A DNA stretch of 64,000 nucleotides from Bathynomus jamesi (GCA_023014485.1 JAJOZX010007505.1:1-64000); one strand, 5' to 3'. Counted from the first letter of the stretch, positions 1 through 10,598 are shown. Program-made: numbers and translations. Notes: generated by a model from the sequence alone, not told the origin.

Positions 1-118
1 ATATTATATATAATATAAAAATGAAAATTTATTCCAAAAACTCATCAACATCTTCATTAGCATACTTAGAACTCTAATTTGCCAAAAATGACGTTCTAGC
101 TCAATTAATATTTGGTTA

Positions 119-222
119 GCTCTTTAAATAAAGGAAATTTTTTGTAGTGTTAAGTTATGAATTTGTTGCGTGTATTTGATACGTTCCAATTTGTAACAGT
201 CGTCCTTAAAGGGTTTAAGGTG
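119..222. repeat. Short foldback repeat, copy 1 of 3
   Basis: This is a dispersed repeat of about 100 bp. It recurs near 42500 and 51248 with the shared order 'ttttttgtag', 'ttatgaat', 'gtgtatttga', 'cgtt..caatttgtaacagtcgtcc' and 'aaagggtt'. The ends are weakly complementary (cctttaaa/tttaaagg type; clearest in the 51248 copy), as in a very small MITE. No coding sense was found; an open frame across it on the minus strand matches nothing I recognise. Confidence 0.5.
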
Positions 223-660
223 AATTGAAAATTGATGAAAGAGCTTTATAAAATCGAAATTCACTAAGCGACCACGTGAGCGACCACTATGAGCGACCAC
301 GTATTGGCAAAACCATTGAAAATATTCGTGCAGACTTCCATGAGCGATTGAATCGTGCAGCTCCTCCAAAAAAGACTCGTTGAGATGGAAAAGGAACCGT
401 TCAACAGGAATTGTAAAAGATAAGCCAACAACTGGCAGACCATCTAACTGTATCAGTAATAAATTTGTTTAAAAGAAAACGAAAATCAGTTTGTATTTTA
501 CTGAGGTGATAGGACATTGTGGACACCTGTAGTTAAGCCCAAATGTTTTCGGCACCGTTCAGATTATCTACGATTTGGCGGATAGTTTATGTTTACAAAA
601 TATCGCTCATCATCTACCGATGAGAAAAGGATGTTATTTCAGATCAAGTACATTGCCAAA

Positions 661-692
<32 letters not shown>

Positions 693-896
693 TATATATA
701 TATATTATATATATATATATCTATATATATAATATAACCTCACATTAGAATTGAAATTATTTGATAATAAAAAAAAAATATTATTTTAAGCTTTATATAA
801 AATTGTACAGATATACAATGCCTTCAAGGCTATAGAGAAAAGATCAAACTATGGATATTAAGAAAGGCACCAATAAATACATTACATACAGCAATA
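223..896. other. Unassigned AT-rich stretch with one microsatellite
   Basis: No gene or recognisable element. It contains a compound (TG)n(TA)n microsatellite at about 661-735. The remainder is AT-rich and unassigned. Confidence 0.5.
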
Positions 897-1001
897 CAGG
901 GTGTTCAAAAAGAAAGTCAACCCATTGGATAGGGCATATATCATTGTAACCCTAATTCTTTTCTTTCTGTTTCGGGTTGCGTTTCTTTTTTGAACACTCT
1001 G
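897..1001. mobile_element. Mariner-type MITE, family A, copy 1
   Basis: The element is bounded by TA dinucleotides. Its ends read CAGGGTGTTCAAAAAGAAA on the left and the near reverse complement ending GAACACTCTG on the right. It has no coding capacity. A TA target with CAGGGTG ends is typical of Tc1/mariner-derived MITEs. Related copies lie at 18305-18407 and, 5'-truncated, at about 29920-29992. Confidence 0.8.
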
Positions 1002-1003
1002 TA

Positions 1004-1359
1004 CATTAATGAAAGCAAACTAAATCGAGGACACAACCAACTATAACTCAACTAAACGCGGGTGGCGTTACGCATTACCAAATCTTGCCCAAAATGGCAA
1101 TATTTTACTTGACAAAACGATCGAATTCTGGTATTTTAAAACTCAACTAAATCGTATGAAGCAACACACCTTCACATATTTGACGAAAAGACAGATTTCA
1201 GTCTGAAAGCCACTAGCATTGACCTTATCTAAACTCGTTTGCCTTTAAACACTGTTAAGGGCTTTCATAGCGTTTCATAATACTTTTGATTCTGATATGA
1301 AGCCTAAAATTTAAAATCATAAACATTCGTTTCAAAATAGACGCGTTTCATATATATAT
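1004..1359. other. Unassigned stretch
   Basis: Nothing recognised: no sustained open frame, no repeat shared with the rest of the window that I could find. Confidence 0.4.
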
Positions 1360-1803
1360 TGTTAACGGCAATAAGCGAAATCAGGCCTTAAGATAATGCT
1401 AGAGCAATAAGCTGGAAGCTAAGAATGCATATAGCATTAGTTACAATGGTCACGTTCGCTGTTTAGGTTAGGTTAGGTTAGGTTATTATTATTATTATTA
1501 TTATTATTATAGATATATAAATAGGCATTATTTATTATGATTATATGCATTCTTAGCTTTCAGCTTATTGGCTAGGCATTAAGCTTATTGCCTAGGCATT
1601 AAACGTAATGTCGGATTTCGCTTATTGCCGCTAGGTAATATTTATTATTATTATTATTATTACTATTATTATTATTATTAGATATATAAATAGCATTATT
1701 TATTATGATTATATGCATTCTTAGCCTTCAGCTTATTGGCTAGGCATTAAGCTTATTGCCTAGGCATTAAACTTAATGTCGGATTTCGTTTATTGCCGCT
1801 AAC

Positions 1804-1804
<1 letters not shown>
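1360..1804. mobile_element. TGTTA..TAACA foldback element with internal duplication, copy 1
   Basis: The left end TGTTAACGGCAATAAGCG is matched by its inverted form ending TTATTGCCGCTAACA. The centre holds four tandem TTAGG-like units followed by (TTA)n. The right half is present twice in tandem (about 1490-1634 and 1640-1804) with a few substitutions. A second, single copy lies at 6853-7106. It is non-coding, so presumably a non-autonomous DNA element. The element family is otherwise unknown to me. Confidence 0.75.
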
Positions 1805-1814
<10 letters not shown>

Positions 1815-1837
<23 letters not shown>

Positions 1838-2436
1838 ATATATTATTCAGGCATCATCATTTGAGCATCCACGAAACCCGACATGGATGGCACCTGTTTT
1901 GCGATCAAATGGAAAGAAGGTGTGGTATACCTGAAGGCCTCTAAAAGATTCAACTGCAGACCCGTTTATGACCCTAAAATTTCTTTATTTGACCCTAAAA
2001 AGAGAATCTCCCGAATGAGTGCCTTTATAAGAGCAAATTACATGTTTTAATTCCAGTAAATTCAGAGGATAGAGGTAACAGTACTCTGACATCAACCAAT
2101 GATTGAGTGATGAGAAAATTCTTGCTGTCAGTCACGCCCTGAAATTTGATATATCGTTCCAAGTGTCCTAAATGTCCCAAAGGAAGGGACTTTCTTGCTT
2201 CAGATGTATGAAAAATAGTTTCGCAATGATACTACTAGTACTACTAGTACTACTGTACTACTACTGTACTAATAAGTACTAATAAAAAAAATAATAATAA
2301 TGACGGTAAGAATCGTATTAGAAATTATAACGAAGTCGTGAGGAGCAAGAAATTGAATACGGCGTTATTCTTTCTATTGAAAAAAATGAATCACAGGACG
2401 CAGATTTGCGTTTACAGAATTCGAAATAAAGAAGCA
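1815..2436. other. Unassigned stretch with simple repeats
   Basis: It contains (TG)n at 1815-1838 and an ACT/GTACTA-type simple repeat at about 2228-2280. The rest shows no gene or known element. Confidence 0.45.
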
Positions 2437-2488
2437 AAATTTTCAGTGTTGACTATAATATTTTTCTTTTTTTTCATTTAGGTAGAGG

Positions 2489-2551
2489 ATGGCTGCAAAA
2501 TTAACAATAGAAGAGAGGGTGAGCTTAGTTTTAATGTATGGAATACCAGGT
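2489..2551 (+). pseudogene. Transposase N-terminal fragment (left arm)
   Basis: The frame encodes about 21 residues beginning MAAKLTIEERVSLVLMYG. This resembles the opening helix of transposase helix-turn-helix domains (pattern 'LT.EER..iv..Y'). The frame is lost where the tandem repeat begins. A mirror-image copy lies on the minus strand at about 2748-2811. The short length keeps the family assignment tentative. Confidence 0.4.
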
Positions 2552-2575
2552 ACAACAAATCGTTGAATAGGTACA

Positions 2576-2742
2576 GAATTTAAATTCTGTACCGATTCAT
2601 CGATTTGTAGAATTTAAATTCTGTACCGATTCATCGATTTGTAGAATTTAAATTCTGTACCGATTCACCGATTTGTAGAATTTAAATTCTGTACCGATTC
2701 ATCGATTTGTAGAATTTAAATTCTGCACCGATTCATCGATTT
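2576..2742. repeat. 34-bp tandem repeat, about 5 copies
   Basis: The unit is GAATTTAAATTCTGTACCGA plus a 14-nt remainder containing TCATCGAT, with only a few substitutions between units. Each unit contains the small palindrome GAATTTAAATTC. It forms the loop of the surrounding palindrome. Confidence 0.9.
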
Positions 2743-2935
2743 ATTGTACCTGGTATTCCGTACATTGATATCAAGGTCACCCTCTCGTCTATTGTTAATT
2801 TTGCAGCCATCCTCTACCTAAAAGAGAAAACAATAATATAATTAACACTGAAAATTCCCATGGTGCGCGACTTTTGCGTTACCTTTTATATGGAACCAAA
2901 TATAGCTGCAATTTTGAAAACGTGTCCATGCACGC

Positions 2936-2937
<2 letters not shown>

Positions 2938-2966
<29 letters not shown>

Positions 2967-2990
2967 CCACACACACACACACACACACAA
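2938..2990. repeat. (CA)n microsatellite
   Basis: An interrupted (CA)n tract. The open frames on both strands here are dinucleotide artefacts. Confidence 0.9.
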
Positions 2991-3139
2991 AATATATATA
3001 TTATAGATTTAATTAAATATATATATGAAGAGGCATTGCAAAATGTGTTGATTCGTTGAATTCCCAAAAAGATCAAATGATCTGATCAATGAACCCAAAC
3101 AAGATCTTTACCAAATGAATGTACTTTTATTTAATAATA

Positions 3140-3303
3140 AAATAATGAGTGAGGAAAGCCAGAAACTAGAACAGTGCTCAGGCCAACGAATGTGGTCCCA
3201 TTGCTCTAATTCTCATATTATTATTACGCACCACCATCGAGATTCGAACCCCGACATCAGTGCCTTCACTTCGCTTACAGTGTTGACCACTGAACTACCG
3301 AAG
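3140..3303 (-). mobile_element. tRNA-derived SINE, family 1, copy 1
   Basis: Read on the minus strand the head contains an A-box-like TAGTTCAGTGG and a B-box GGTTCGAATC. These are RNA polymerase III promoter elements inherited from a tRNA. They are followed by a conserved body (ATTGGCCTGAGCACTGT-type) and a tail near CTCACTCATTA. Five other copies in the window share head and body (24095, 42244, 47300, 50603, 56928), which makes the SINE call firm even without a tail match. Confidence 0.8.
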
Positions 3304-3467
3304 AAATTACTAACTTTTATTTTACACGACAATTATACATTTAGCTGCTTAGCTTTAGTATATAAAATTCCTAAATCGTTTCTTTATCTACAAATAGTAC
3401 AATTCCTTTTAGTACATTTTAGTACATTTTAGTACACTTAAGTACAGTTCCCAACATAAGTTCAAAA

Positions 3468-3675
3468 CAGGTTTTTATTCCTGATGAAATTATGAAATTC
3501 TTGTCGAATATTTTAAAGGTTTTTATTCCTGATGAAATTCTTGTCGAATATTTTAAATGTTTTTATTCTTAATGAAATTCTTGTCGAATATTTTAAAGGT
3601 TTTTTATTCCTGGTGAAATATTGTCGAATATTTTAAAGGTGTTTATTCCTGGTGAAATTCTTGTCGAATATTTTA
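3468..3675. repeat. About 41-bp tandem repeat, 5 copies
   Basis: The unit runs from GGTTTTTATTCCTGATGAAA through CTTGTCGAATATTTTAAA, with small indels between copies. No coding function is apparent. Confidence 0.85.
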
Positions 3676-3770
3676 CTCGATTTGTACAGACAGAAATGGG
3701 TTTCAAGCTAAGCGCAATAACCGCACATAAATAATATGAGAGTGGAAAAGCAATAAATTGGGGAACTAAG

Positions 3771-3839
3771 AGGTAGTGAGACTCGAAACCGTATCATGTG
3801 GTTTTAAACCCAGTGCTTCTACCGATCACGCCATCTAGA
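3771..3839 (-). mobile_element. tRNA-like SINE head, family 5, minus copy
   Basis: The minus strand reads TGGCGTGATCGGTAGAAGC (A-box-like) and, about 30 nt on, GGTTTCGAGTCTC (B-box-like). This is the spacing of a tRNA-derived head. A related head lies on the plus strand at 4024-4097, so the two are inverted. No intact cloverleaf is evident. Confidence 0.5.
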
Positions 3840-4023
3840 ACCCCCCTTTCACTCCCCCCCCCCCCCCAAAACAAATTCGTTCAAGCGAAGCCAATATTTA
3901 CGCTGTTTCACCATTCGCCATTTAATACCCTCGTCTTTACACAGCATATAAATGCATTTTAAGTGCAGTAACCGCACTTAGATAAATTGGGTATTGAGTT
4001 TTATTGAACGATACTTTCTGAGA

Positions 4024-4097
4024 GTCTGGATGGCGGGATCAGTAGGAACGCCAACTCTGAAACCACGTGACGCGGGTTCGAGACCCACTAGTTCCTA
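4024..4097 (+). mobile_element. tRNA-like SINE head, family 5, plus copy
   Basis: The sequence TGGCGGGATCAGTAGGAACG is followed by CGGGTTCGAGACCC, giving A- and B-box-like motifs at tRNA spacing. It pairs with the inverted relative at 3771-3839. It could also be a decayed tRNA gene; the degenerate acceptor stem argues against a functional one. Confidence 0.5.
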
Positions 4098-4233
4098 GAT
4101 TTTCACTTGTATAGACTGGTTCCTTGCACTGTTTATTATTACTTGTATTTATTTATTCAATTTTGTTTGTCAGGTGTAATTAAGGAAATATTCTCAGAGG
4201 AAGGTCCCCCATAAAACTACTAGACAGACTAAA

Positions 4234-5045
4234 ATAATGCATGACAAAAAAAAAATATATACGAATGTCAAAAACAAACTAATTCATAGCACAGAATAAA
4301 ACCACTTAAAGAATAAAAATTAAAAAGCGTAAAACAAGCATAAGCCAAAAACAAAAATTAAAAATTATATACATGACAAATAACACATGATAAAAGTAAA
4401 ACTTTAAAACTAAAAACATTCAAACAAATTAGTTAAAAACTTCACTAATAAAAAGTTAAATGAAAAAACGCAAAAGTGCACGAAACATACCATGCTCTCA
4501 CTTGACATCCTCAAACAACTGAGGCGAAAAGGAGACAGGGTCAAGGGGAAAAACAGAAAAATTTAGTTGGTAGGCATTCTAATTAATATAAAGGGGGTAA
4601 CAGCTAGAATCAATATTTAAGCTGGAGTTCAGAAATTTAATGCACAAAGATTCATAAATACGGAGAGAGGACGGACATTTTAATGATTTAAGAATTTTAA
4701 AGTTATTAACGGAAATATCAACTTTACACTTAACAGAATGATTTCTAATGGCAGACTGTTCCTTTTTAGATAAAACGTTTCCTGTCCTATGGCTAATACC
4801 CATATGGGAGCAAAATCTTGCCTGCAAAGAACGAACTGTGCGCCAACGTAGTTCCCCTGGGAACACCCAGGGCAGGTAAACAAATAAACGACAGAACAGT
4901 TCATCGCAGGGGGGATTTTGTCCTTACAACGGAAAAAACATTCAAGGGTATTATTATTCACAAAAGCAACCTTAAAATCAGTGTGAAAATAAAATTTCCT
5001 CACCACACTCAACAATTGCTTTTTCACAAAAGTGTTAAATTGGTA
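4234..5045 (-). mobile_element. Penelope-like element 3' part, inverted left arm
   Basis: This is an inverted copy of 5536-6345, carrying the GIY-YIG region and 3' UTR of a Penelope-like retroelement. The arms differ by scattered substitutions and indels, for example 2 nt near the GIY-YIG GST position. They are therefore a real old duplication rather than a chimeric read. The left arm has no reverse transcriptase of its own. Confidence 0.85.
4579..5045 (-). pseudogene. GIY-YIG endonuclease domain of Penelope-like element (left arm)
   Basis: Two overlapping minus-strand frames together give NCSVVYLFTCPGCSQGNYVG, then TVRSLQARFCSHMGISHRTG, ending in PLYIN. CPxC, NYVG, an R at the helix and HRTG are features of the GIY-YIG nuclease that follows reverse transcriptase in Penelope-like elements. 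A 2-nt deletion relative to the right arm shifts the frame immediately after NYVG. The product cannot be made intact. Confidence 0.85.
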
Positions 5046-5053
5046 AGCCGAAT

Positions 5054-6000
5054 TTGTACAGACGTTATGTTGATGACACGTTTGCTTTATTCCAAACGGA
5101 TAATCAATCAGTTCAGTTTTTAAATTTTTTGAACACACTTCATAAGACATTATATTTACGCAGGAAAAGGAAGTTCAAGGTTCTATTCCTTCCTTGATGT
5201 TTTGGTTTCCAAATCAGGCTCAACTGTTTTAACTTCTACATACCGGAAGCCTACTTTACGGGTTTAGGTTTTAATTTTTATAGTTTTTTGCGATTTTAAT
5301 TACAAACTAAGTTCGATTCGCACTTTAGTGCATAGAGCTTATAATATTTGCTCAAACTTTGCTCTGCTTCATAATGAGTTTGAATTCCTTACTGATTTTT
5401 TCTTTAAAAATGGTTTTTCCACGGGTTCTTGTACAAGGTATTATTGGTAAATTACTTAATAATGTTTATTCCCCCAAACTTATCCCAACGTATGATGTTC
5501 CTAAGAATTGTAAATATCTTGTTTTACCTGATCTCTACCAATTTAACACTTTTGTGAAAAAGCAATTGTTGAGTGTGGTGAGGAAATTTTATTTCACACT
5601 GATTTTAAGGTTGCTTTTGTGAATAATAATACCCTTGAATGTTTTTCCGTTGTAAGGACAAAATCCTCCCTGCGATGAACTGTTCTGTCGTTTATTTGTT
5701 TACCTGCCCTGGGTGTTCCAGGGGAACTACGTTGGCAGCACAGTTCGTTCTTTGCAGGCAAGATTTTGCTCCCATATGGGTATTAGCCATAGGACAGGAA
5801 ACGTTTTATCTAAAAAGGAACAGTCTGCCATTAGAAATCATTCTGTTAAGTGTAAAGTTGATATTTCCGTTAATAACTTTAAAATTCTTAAATCATTAAA
5901 ATGTCCGTCCTCTCTCCGTATTTATGAATCTTTGTGCATTAAATTTCTGAACTCCAGCTTAAATATTGATTCTAGCTGTTACCCCCTTTATATTAATTAG
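5054..6000 (+). pseudogene. Penelope-like RT (YVDD) plus GIY-YIG, frameshifted
   Basis: YVDD at 5066-5077 within YRRYVDDTFALFQ is reverse-transcriptase motif C. In another frame the connector follows (FLDVLVSKSGSTVLTSTYRK, then LVHRAYNICSNFALLHNEF), a recognisable Penelope RT thumb region. The GIY-YIG domain is then split by a 1-nt frameshift between CPGC and GNYVGST, and it ends at the stop at 5998-6000. At least three frame changes and a stop after LRV make it non-functional. The upstream RT fingers are missing. Confidence 0.85.
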
Positions 6001-6363
6001 AATGCCTACCAACTAAATTTTTCTGTTTTCCCCTTGACCCTGTCTCCTTTTCGCCTCAGTTGTTTGAGGATGTCAAGTAGAGCATGGTATGTTTCGTGCA
6101 CTTTTGCGTTTTTTCATTTAACTTTTTATTAGTGAAGTTTTTAACTAATTTGTTTGAATGTTTTTAGTTTTAAAGTTTTACTTTATCATGTGTTATTTGT
6201 CATGTATATAATTTTTAATTTTGTTTTTGGCTTATGCTTGTTTTACGCTTTTTAATTTTTATTCTTTAAGTGGTTTTATTCTGTGCTATGAATTAGTTTG
6301 TTTTTGACATTCGTATATATTTTTTTTTTGTCATGCATTAATTTTAGCTTTTTATTTATTAGC

Positions 6364-6396
6364 CTTGAAAATGGGTAGAGTTGCCCGAAACGTCGG
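6364..6396 (+). other. 3'-terminal hairpin with CGAAACGTC (hammerhead-like core)
   Basis: CTTGAAAAT is followed by a hairpin (GGGTA, loop GAGT, TGCCC) and then GAAACGTCGG. The pattern CTGAnGA-stem-GAAAC is the conserved core of hammerhead ribozymes, which are known in Penelope-like elements. Here the first box is degenerate (CTTGAAAA), so activity is doubtful. Confidence 0.45.
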
Positions 6397-6448
6397 CTGC
6401 AGCCAAATATAATGACTTTCTTGCTCTACGTCTTCGTTTTTATCCTAA

Positions 6449-6481
<33 letters not shown>

Positions 6482-6483
<2 letters not shown>

Positions 6484-6736
6484 GGTGATTCAAAAAAAAT
6501 GTAACACTTATAGTGGGTTTTATTTTTATTTCCAATTTACAGTATTGTAAACATTTTTTTTTTTATGCAAATAGTATTTCATACAGTCTCTACTTGCTGT
6601 CCACGGATATCTGTGCATGTGTGAAAGTGGTTAAACTTTGCTTCCAGAGCCCTAAGGTACATCCCTGATGGTATTGATTGGAGGACATCTGTAATTCTTT
6701 CCCGTATAAGTGTTAACATTTTTTGGAATCACCCTG
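6482..6736. mobile_element. Mariner-type MITE, GGGTGATTC ends
   Basis: The left end GGGTGATTCAAAAAAAATGT and the right end ACATTTTTTGGAATCACCCTG are inverted and TA-flanked. The interior is non-coding apart from spurious frames. It is about 255 bp, probably a deletion derivative of a mariner. Confidence 0.75.
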
Positions 6737-6852
6737 TATATAACCATTATATTTTTCTGGTTGTAAAGTTTTACTTTGATTACACGCCATCCCTTCAAGG
6801 AGGAAACAGAAAGAGTTCTCCAGAGTGAAACTTTCCAAAAAATATATATATA

Positions 6853-7105
6853 TGTTAGAGGCAATAAGCGAAATCCGGCATTAAGCTTAATGCCTAGGCA
6901 ATAAGTTGAAAGCTAAGAATGCATATAATCCTAAGTATAATGCCTATTTATATATCTATAATAATAAATATAACCTAACCTAACGTAACATAACATGACC
7001 TAAACAGTGAAAGTGACCATTTTAACTAATGCTATATGCATTCTTAGCTTTCAGTTTATTGCCTAGGCATTATCTTAGTGCCTGATTTCGTTTATTGCCC
7101 TTAAC

Positions 7106-7106
<1 letters not shown>
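6853..7106. mobile_element. TGTTA..TAACA foldback element, copy 2
   Basis: Single-unit relative of the element at 1360-1804. The ends are TGTTAGAGGCAATAAGCG and CGTTTATTGCCCTTAACA, with paired blocks 'gaaagctaagaatgcatat' and its complement. The centre has CCTAACCTAACGTAAC (telomere-like). (TA)n lies on both sides. Confidence 0.8.
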
Positions 7107-7143
<37 letters not shown>

Positions 7144-7303
7144 AGAGAGAGAGAGAGAGAGAGAGCTGCTCATGGCATTAATGATTACCTTCCTCAGAAT
7201 TATCAATTCTTGATTTCATTGGTCACAAGTTTTTATGTACACACACACACACACATCTATTCATTTCTTTATTTGTCTATTTATCTATAAATAAGTAAAT
7301 AAA

Positions 7304-7337
<34 letters not shown>

Positions 7338-7411
7338 CACGAGTATATGTACTGTATATATACAGTATATATATACACACACGAGTGTGTGTGTATGTAT
7401 ATATATATAAT
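7107..7411. other. Microsatellite-rich stretch
   Basis: (TA)n at 7110-7140, (GA)n at 7142-7166, (CA)n at about 7240, then imperfect TA/TG repeats from 7308. No gene. Confidence 0.6.
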
Positions 7412-8197
7412 ATCGGGTAGGCTAAAAAAAGGGAGACCTCGAACTTTGGCTGTAAATCCAAAGTTATGGTCAGATTTCGATATTTTTTCACACGCCACAA
7501 ACTAACTAATTAAATTTCCAATACGGTGAGCGAATTTCAAAGAAAACTAATGGAGATTACGAATTTATGAACATTTCTTCTGCCATTGGAAATTCTCCAT
7601 TTACACTGTTACTGCATTATCGGGTCGGCAAAAAAAAAAGGAAGACCCATAAATCCTGATATCTCGGCAAATACGGTACATGGAACCATGAAATTTTAGG
7701 TATGTTAGTACTAGGTAATTTTATGGTTTATATGCCATCTTTAGCATCTCCTGTTTTATCCATTTCTTGAGAAGCTTGTCCAAACCTCCTGCAGTTTGGT
7801 TTACGTTAATTAAAATCGCTTATATATCGCAAGATTTTTCTGGAATATTCGCCATAAATCCAATTTCTCAGCTAAAATGCTAAAAGATGGCATACAAACC
7901 ATAAAATTACCTAGTACTAACATACTAAAGTTTTATGGTTCTATGTACCGTATGTATTTGCCGAAATATGAAGGATTTAAAAGGTCTCCCTTTTTTTTTT
8001 GCCGACCCGACAATGCAGTGGTAGTGTAAATGGAAAATTTCCAGTGGCATAAAGAAATGCTCAATAAATCCGTAATTTTCATTAGTTTTCTTTGAAATTC
8101 GCTCACCGTATTGGAAATTTACTTAGTTGTGGGGTGTGAAAAAAATATTGAAATCTGACTATAACTTTGGATTTTACAGCCAAAGTTCGAGGTCTCC
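7412..8197. mobile_element. Large nested foldback element
   Basis: The outer arms 7412-7617 and 8011-8197 are inverted copies. An inner inverted-repeat element occupies 7619-8010. Inner and outer elements have the same terminal motif (CGGGTnGGCnAAAAAAA, then GGAGACC). The inner one sits at the symmetry centre of the outer, so the structure looks like self-insertion or stepwise inverted duplication. The right outer end lacks the last 15-20 bases. It is non-coding, and its superfamily is not recognised. Confidence 0.7.
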
Positions 8198-8626
8198 TTC
8201 ATCATTTATATTTTCTTCTTTGGTTGCTTCTTCAGTATACCTTCCTGTTTATAAATCGTAAAGAGGTTACTTCCGTCATAATCTTTCACATAAGTGTCTT
8301 ACTCCATTTAGTTGTTGGAACTTGCTATAAGAGTGATATCTTCATATTTCCAATTCCAGCAGTTAAAATCAAGGAGAAATTGACAAAGATCACAAATTGC
8401 CTTTGATTCATTGGTTGCACTGTTGCAAATCTTACAATATTGTAGAAATCGGTTACCCATTTCGGTGCTATTTCTAAACAATAGTATATAAAGATTGGTG
8501 AACAAAACATTTACTCAAGAAGGAGAGAATGAGGGATAGGGTGGTTTGAATTATAGAAGACTGAGGAAAAATGGTCTCTGTTACTCTGGGGAATAAGAGG
8601 TGACACGCGTTATATATTCCTTTAAG
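8198..8626. other. Unassigned stretch
   Basis: No recognised element. A minus-strand frame at 8308-8505 contains CxxC...CxxC (YCKIC..AICDLC) but has no further support and is probably chance. Confidence 0.35.
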
Positions 8627-8910
8627 TGCATTCGCTGTTAGGCGAACTACACTGGCAGCATCTACCGCCAATACAAACTCAGGATAGATGAACATCGGGG
8701 AGTTTCTAGCCGTACTTCGCCCCCTCTAAATAAACCCTCAAAATCCGCTGAAGAGATGATTGCCTCTCTACAGATTACCCAAATGATACCTCCTCTTATC
8801 AAATCATAAACGCTACCAACAACCCACTTACCGACCTTTTCATTTTAGAATTTCTCCACATCCAAAACGTCAGACCCACATATGGCCCCTTTAAATATTC
8901 AAATTTTTAA
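8627..8910 (+). pseudogene. GIY-YIG fragment of a second Penelope-like lineage
   Basis: The plus strand reads ANYTGSIYRQYKLRIDEHRG then VSSRTSPPL. It continues in another frame as DLFILEFLHIQNVRPTYG before a stop. The Y.GS.YR.....RI.EHRG spacing matches the GIY-YIG nuclease of Penelope-like elements. It is divergent from the 4.2-6.4 kb pair, so it is a different lineage. At least one frameshift, and no reverse transcriptase upstream. Confidence 0.7.
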
Positions 8911-9235
8911 ACCTTTTTAATTTTTAAACAATTTATTGAAACTATGGCTTTCTAAGCCAATATTCGTAATTAAAAATATACTCAGGAATTTTTAAAGTAA
9001 GGTTTCATCATGAAGTAAGGTTTCATCATGAAGTAAGGTTTCATCATGAATTCAATTTTTTACTGTTAATTTCATTGTACAAAGTGTGTTTTCAGTCCAA
9101 TATTTTTGTACTGTCTTTTACTCTTAATATTTTATAATTTTATACCACTGATGATGGTGAACAATTCAGAAACGTTTGCCTGTTAAACAAGGATGATAAC
9201 TAATTGGATTTTCTTGTTCATCCTTATATATTAAC
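8911..9235 (+). mobile_element. 3' UTR of the second Penelope-like fragment
   Basis: This AT-rich tail after the GIY-YIG fragment carries three tandem copies of an 18-bp unit (GAAGTAAGGTTTCATCAT) at 8995-9050. It also has CTGATGATGG, a small hairpin (TGAA/TTCA) and GAAACGTTTG at 9148-9176. That terminal motif is the same type seen at the ends of other retroelements in this window. Confidence 0.55.
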
Positions 9236-9269
9236 ACGTGAATGAATGAATGATTCAAACCCACGAGGA

Positions 9270-9334
9270 TGTGTACTGCCGAATACACGAAAGGCCTTGG
9301 AATAATTTTTTCTTTTCCTTTTGGGTTTGCATTA
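9270..9334 (+). mobile_element. LINE-B 3' end, 5'-truncated
   Basis: GTGTACTGCCGAATACACGA followed by AAGGCCTTGGAAT and a T-rich run matches the 3' tail of the reverse-transcriptase LINE at 32278-32343. Both copies end at TTGCAT..TA and run into (TA)n. This defines the 3' terminus of the family and suggests a TA-rich tail or target. Confidence 0.75.
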
Positions 9335-9344
9335 TATATATATA

Positions 9345-9410
<66 letters not shown>
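9335..9410. repeat. (TA)n array
   Basis: A nearly uninterrupted TA dinucleotide array between the LINE-B tail and a MITE. Confidence 0.95.
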
Positions 9411-9411
<1 letters not shown>

Positions 9412-9414
<3 letters not shown>

Positions 9415-9676
9415 GGTATGATAAGTAACTCCTACTTTAAAATTCGTATAACTTCCTTATTTCTTACTCAATTTTAATGAAACAAACTCTAAATTATTCA
9501 GTGTTTATTGACGTTTTCAATCACACACATTCACATACACTTTACACTTCCACATATACTCCTGTATTATCGTAACATTTCCTTAGACGAACCACGTATG
9601 TTGTCCACTGCTGCGCGTGGAAATAAGGAAGTTATACAAATTTTTAAAATAGGGAGTTACTTATCATACACCCTGT
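9412..9676. mobile_element. Mariner-type MITE with about 50-bp inverted repeats
   Basis: The left end CAGGGTATGATAAGTAACTC is mirrored by a right end finishing GAGTTACTTATCATACACCCTG (one base differs). Complementarity continues through GTATAACTTCCTTATTTC for about 50 bp per side. It sits inside (TA)n. It is non-coding. Confidence 0.85.
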
Positions 9677-9677
9677 G

Positions 9678-9721
<44 letters not shown>

Positions 9722-9760
9722 TTTTTCAGATCTTTACCTCCTATATTTATATATAATTAT

Positions 9761-9806
<46 letters not shown>
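9677..9806. repeat. (TA)n arrays
   Basis: Two long TA arrays separated by a short unique segment. Confidence 0.9.
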
Positions 9807-9807
<1 letters not shown>

Positions 9808-10598
9808 TATATGTTTGTGCGCATGCCGTGTGTAGCCACAAAAAATAACTCGTGACTAATGGCGATATATAATTTACATACAGACAGCATTGAAGATTAC
9901 AAGCAGACGTTCTCTTAAAATTATCTGTATTTTTATTTTTACATTTTTACATTTTCAGTAACTCCATTTTCACGAAATGTCCATATTTCAAATGACATTT
10001 GCAAATATCCCCGCAAAAAATTTCTTTTAAAGTCAAAATCTTTATTACGATGCCTCTAAGCCTAAGTTAACCATGAGCCTATTGCTTAATGCGACCTTCA
10101 AATACTAAATTCTCCTTTACTGAAGCTTAAAGCAGTAACATCCTAAGAGAAATGTCAACTAGAATTAATATGATTCATTCGTAATGTCACAGTTAATGTC
10201 ATAGGACGACTAATCCAGAGAAATTTCCACATAATTATGTATCTACTAAAATATTCAACCAATTCAAATTTTACTTTTGTTATTTGGCTAAAAAATTTTG
10301 AAACTTTCTGCGTATTTGCCAAAATTTCTGACCAACGCTAGTGAAGAAATTAGTATCGCACCAAAAGATAATGAAAACGTGTATGGATTCAGATACAAAA
10401 ATGTGGTTATTGTAAGTAGCACCTAAAAACAGGGGCTGGTGCCATAGTGGGGACTTGAGGGAGGACGTGTCCTCCTATTCTCAAAGAGGGGTGACAGTCC
10501 CTCCCTCCCCCTCTATTTTTCCGTCTAATTACTGATGGTTAATTTATAGTTTCATCACCATACTCACCAATTTTTGCTGGGACGAACGCGCAAAAAAA

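Larger units (their letters stand above)
2437..2858. mobile_element. Palindromic transposase 5'-end element with 34-bp tandem core
   Basis: The arms 2437-2562 and about 2740-2858 are inverted copies of each other, with moderate divergence. Each arm carries the same short coding start (MAAKLTIEERV...). Read outwards from both sides this resembles the N-terminal helix-turn-helix of mariner/IS630-type transposases. The middle is a 34-bp tandem array. The structure suggests inverted duplication of a transposon's 5' terminus, making a snap-back element. Confidence 0.65.
5046..6410 (+). mobile_element. Penelope-like retroelement, 5'-truncated, right arm
   Basis: The element runs from the reverse-transcriptase palm (YVDD) through linker, GIY-YIG domain and 3' UTR. 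The UTR ends near a hairpin followed by CGAAACGTCGG. It begins abruptly where the inverted left arm stops, and is followed by (TA)n. Penelope-like elements are known for inverted or tandem partial copies of exactly this kind. Confidence 0.85.

Noticed and set aside
2938..2990. Z-DNA-forming or regulatory role for (CA)n
   Set aside because: Simple microsatellite; nothing nearby ties it to a gene.
4234..6345. Chimeric-read artefact as the cause of the Penelope palindrome
   Set aside because: The two arms carry different indels and substitutions and different frameshifts, so they have been separate for some time.
8308..8505. Small CxxC-CxxC zinc-binding protein on the minus strand
   Set aside because: Only two cysteine pairs, no homologous copy or conserved surroundings, and no start or splice support.
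9250..9756. Frames rich in Tyr-Ile across (TA)n arrays, and the many similar ones elsewhere
   Set aside because: Dinucleotide repeats translate to YIYIYI in every window of this kind; no protein is implied.
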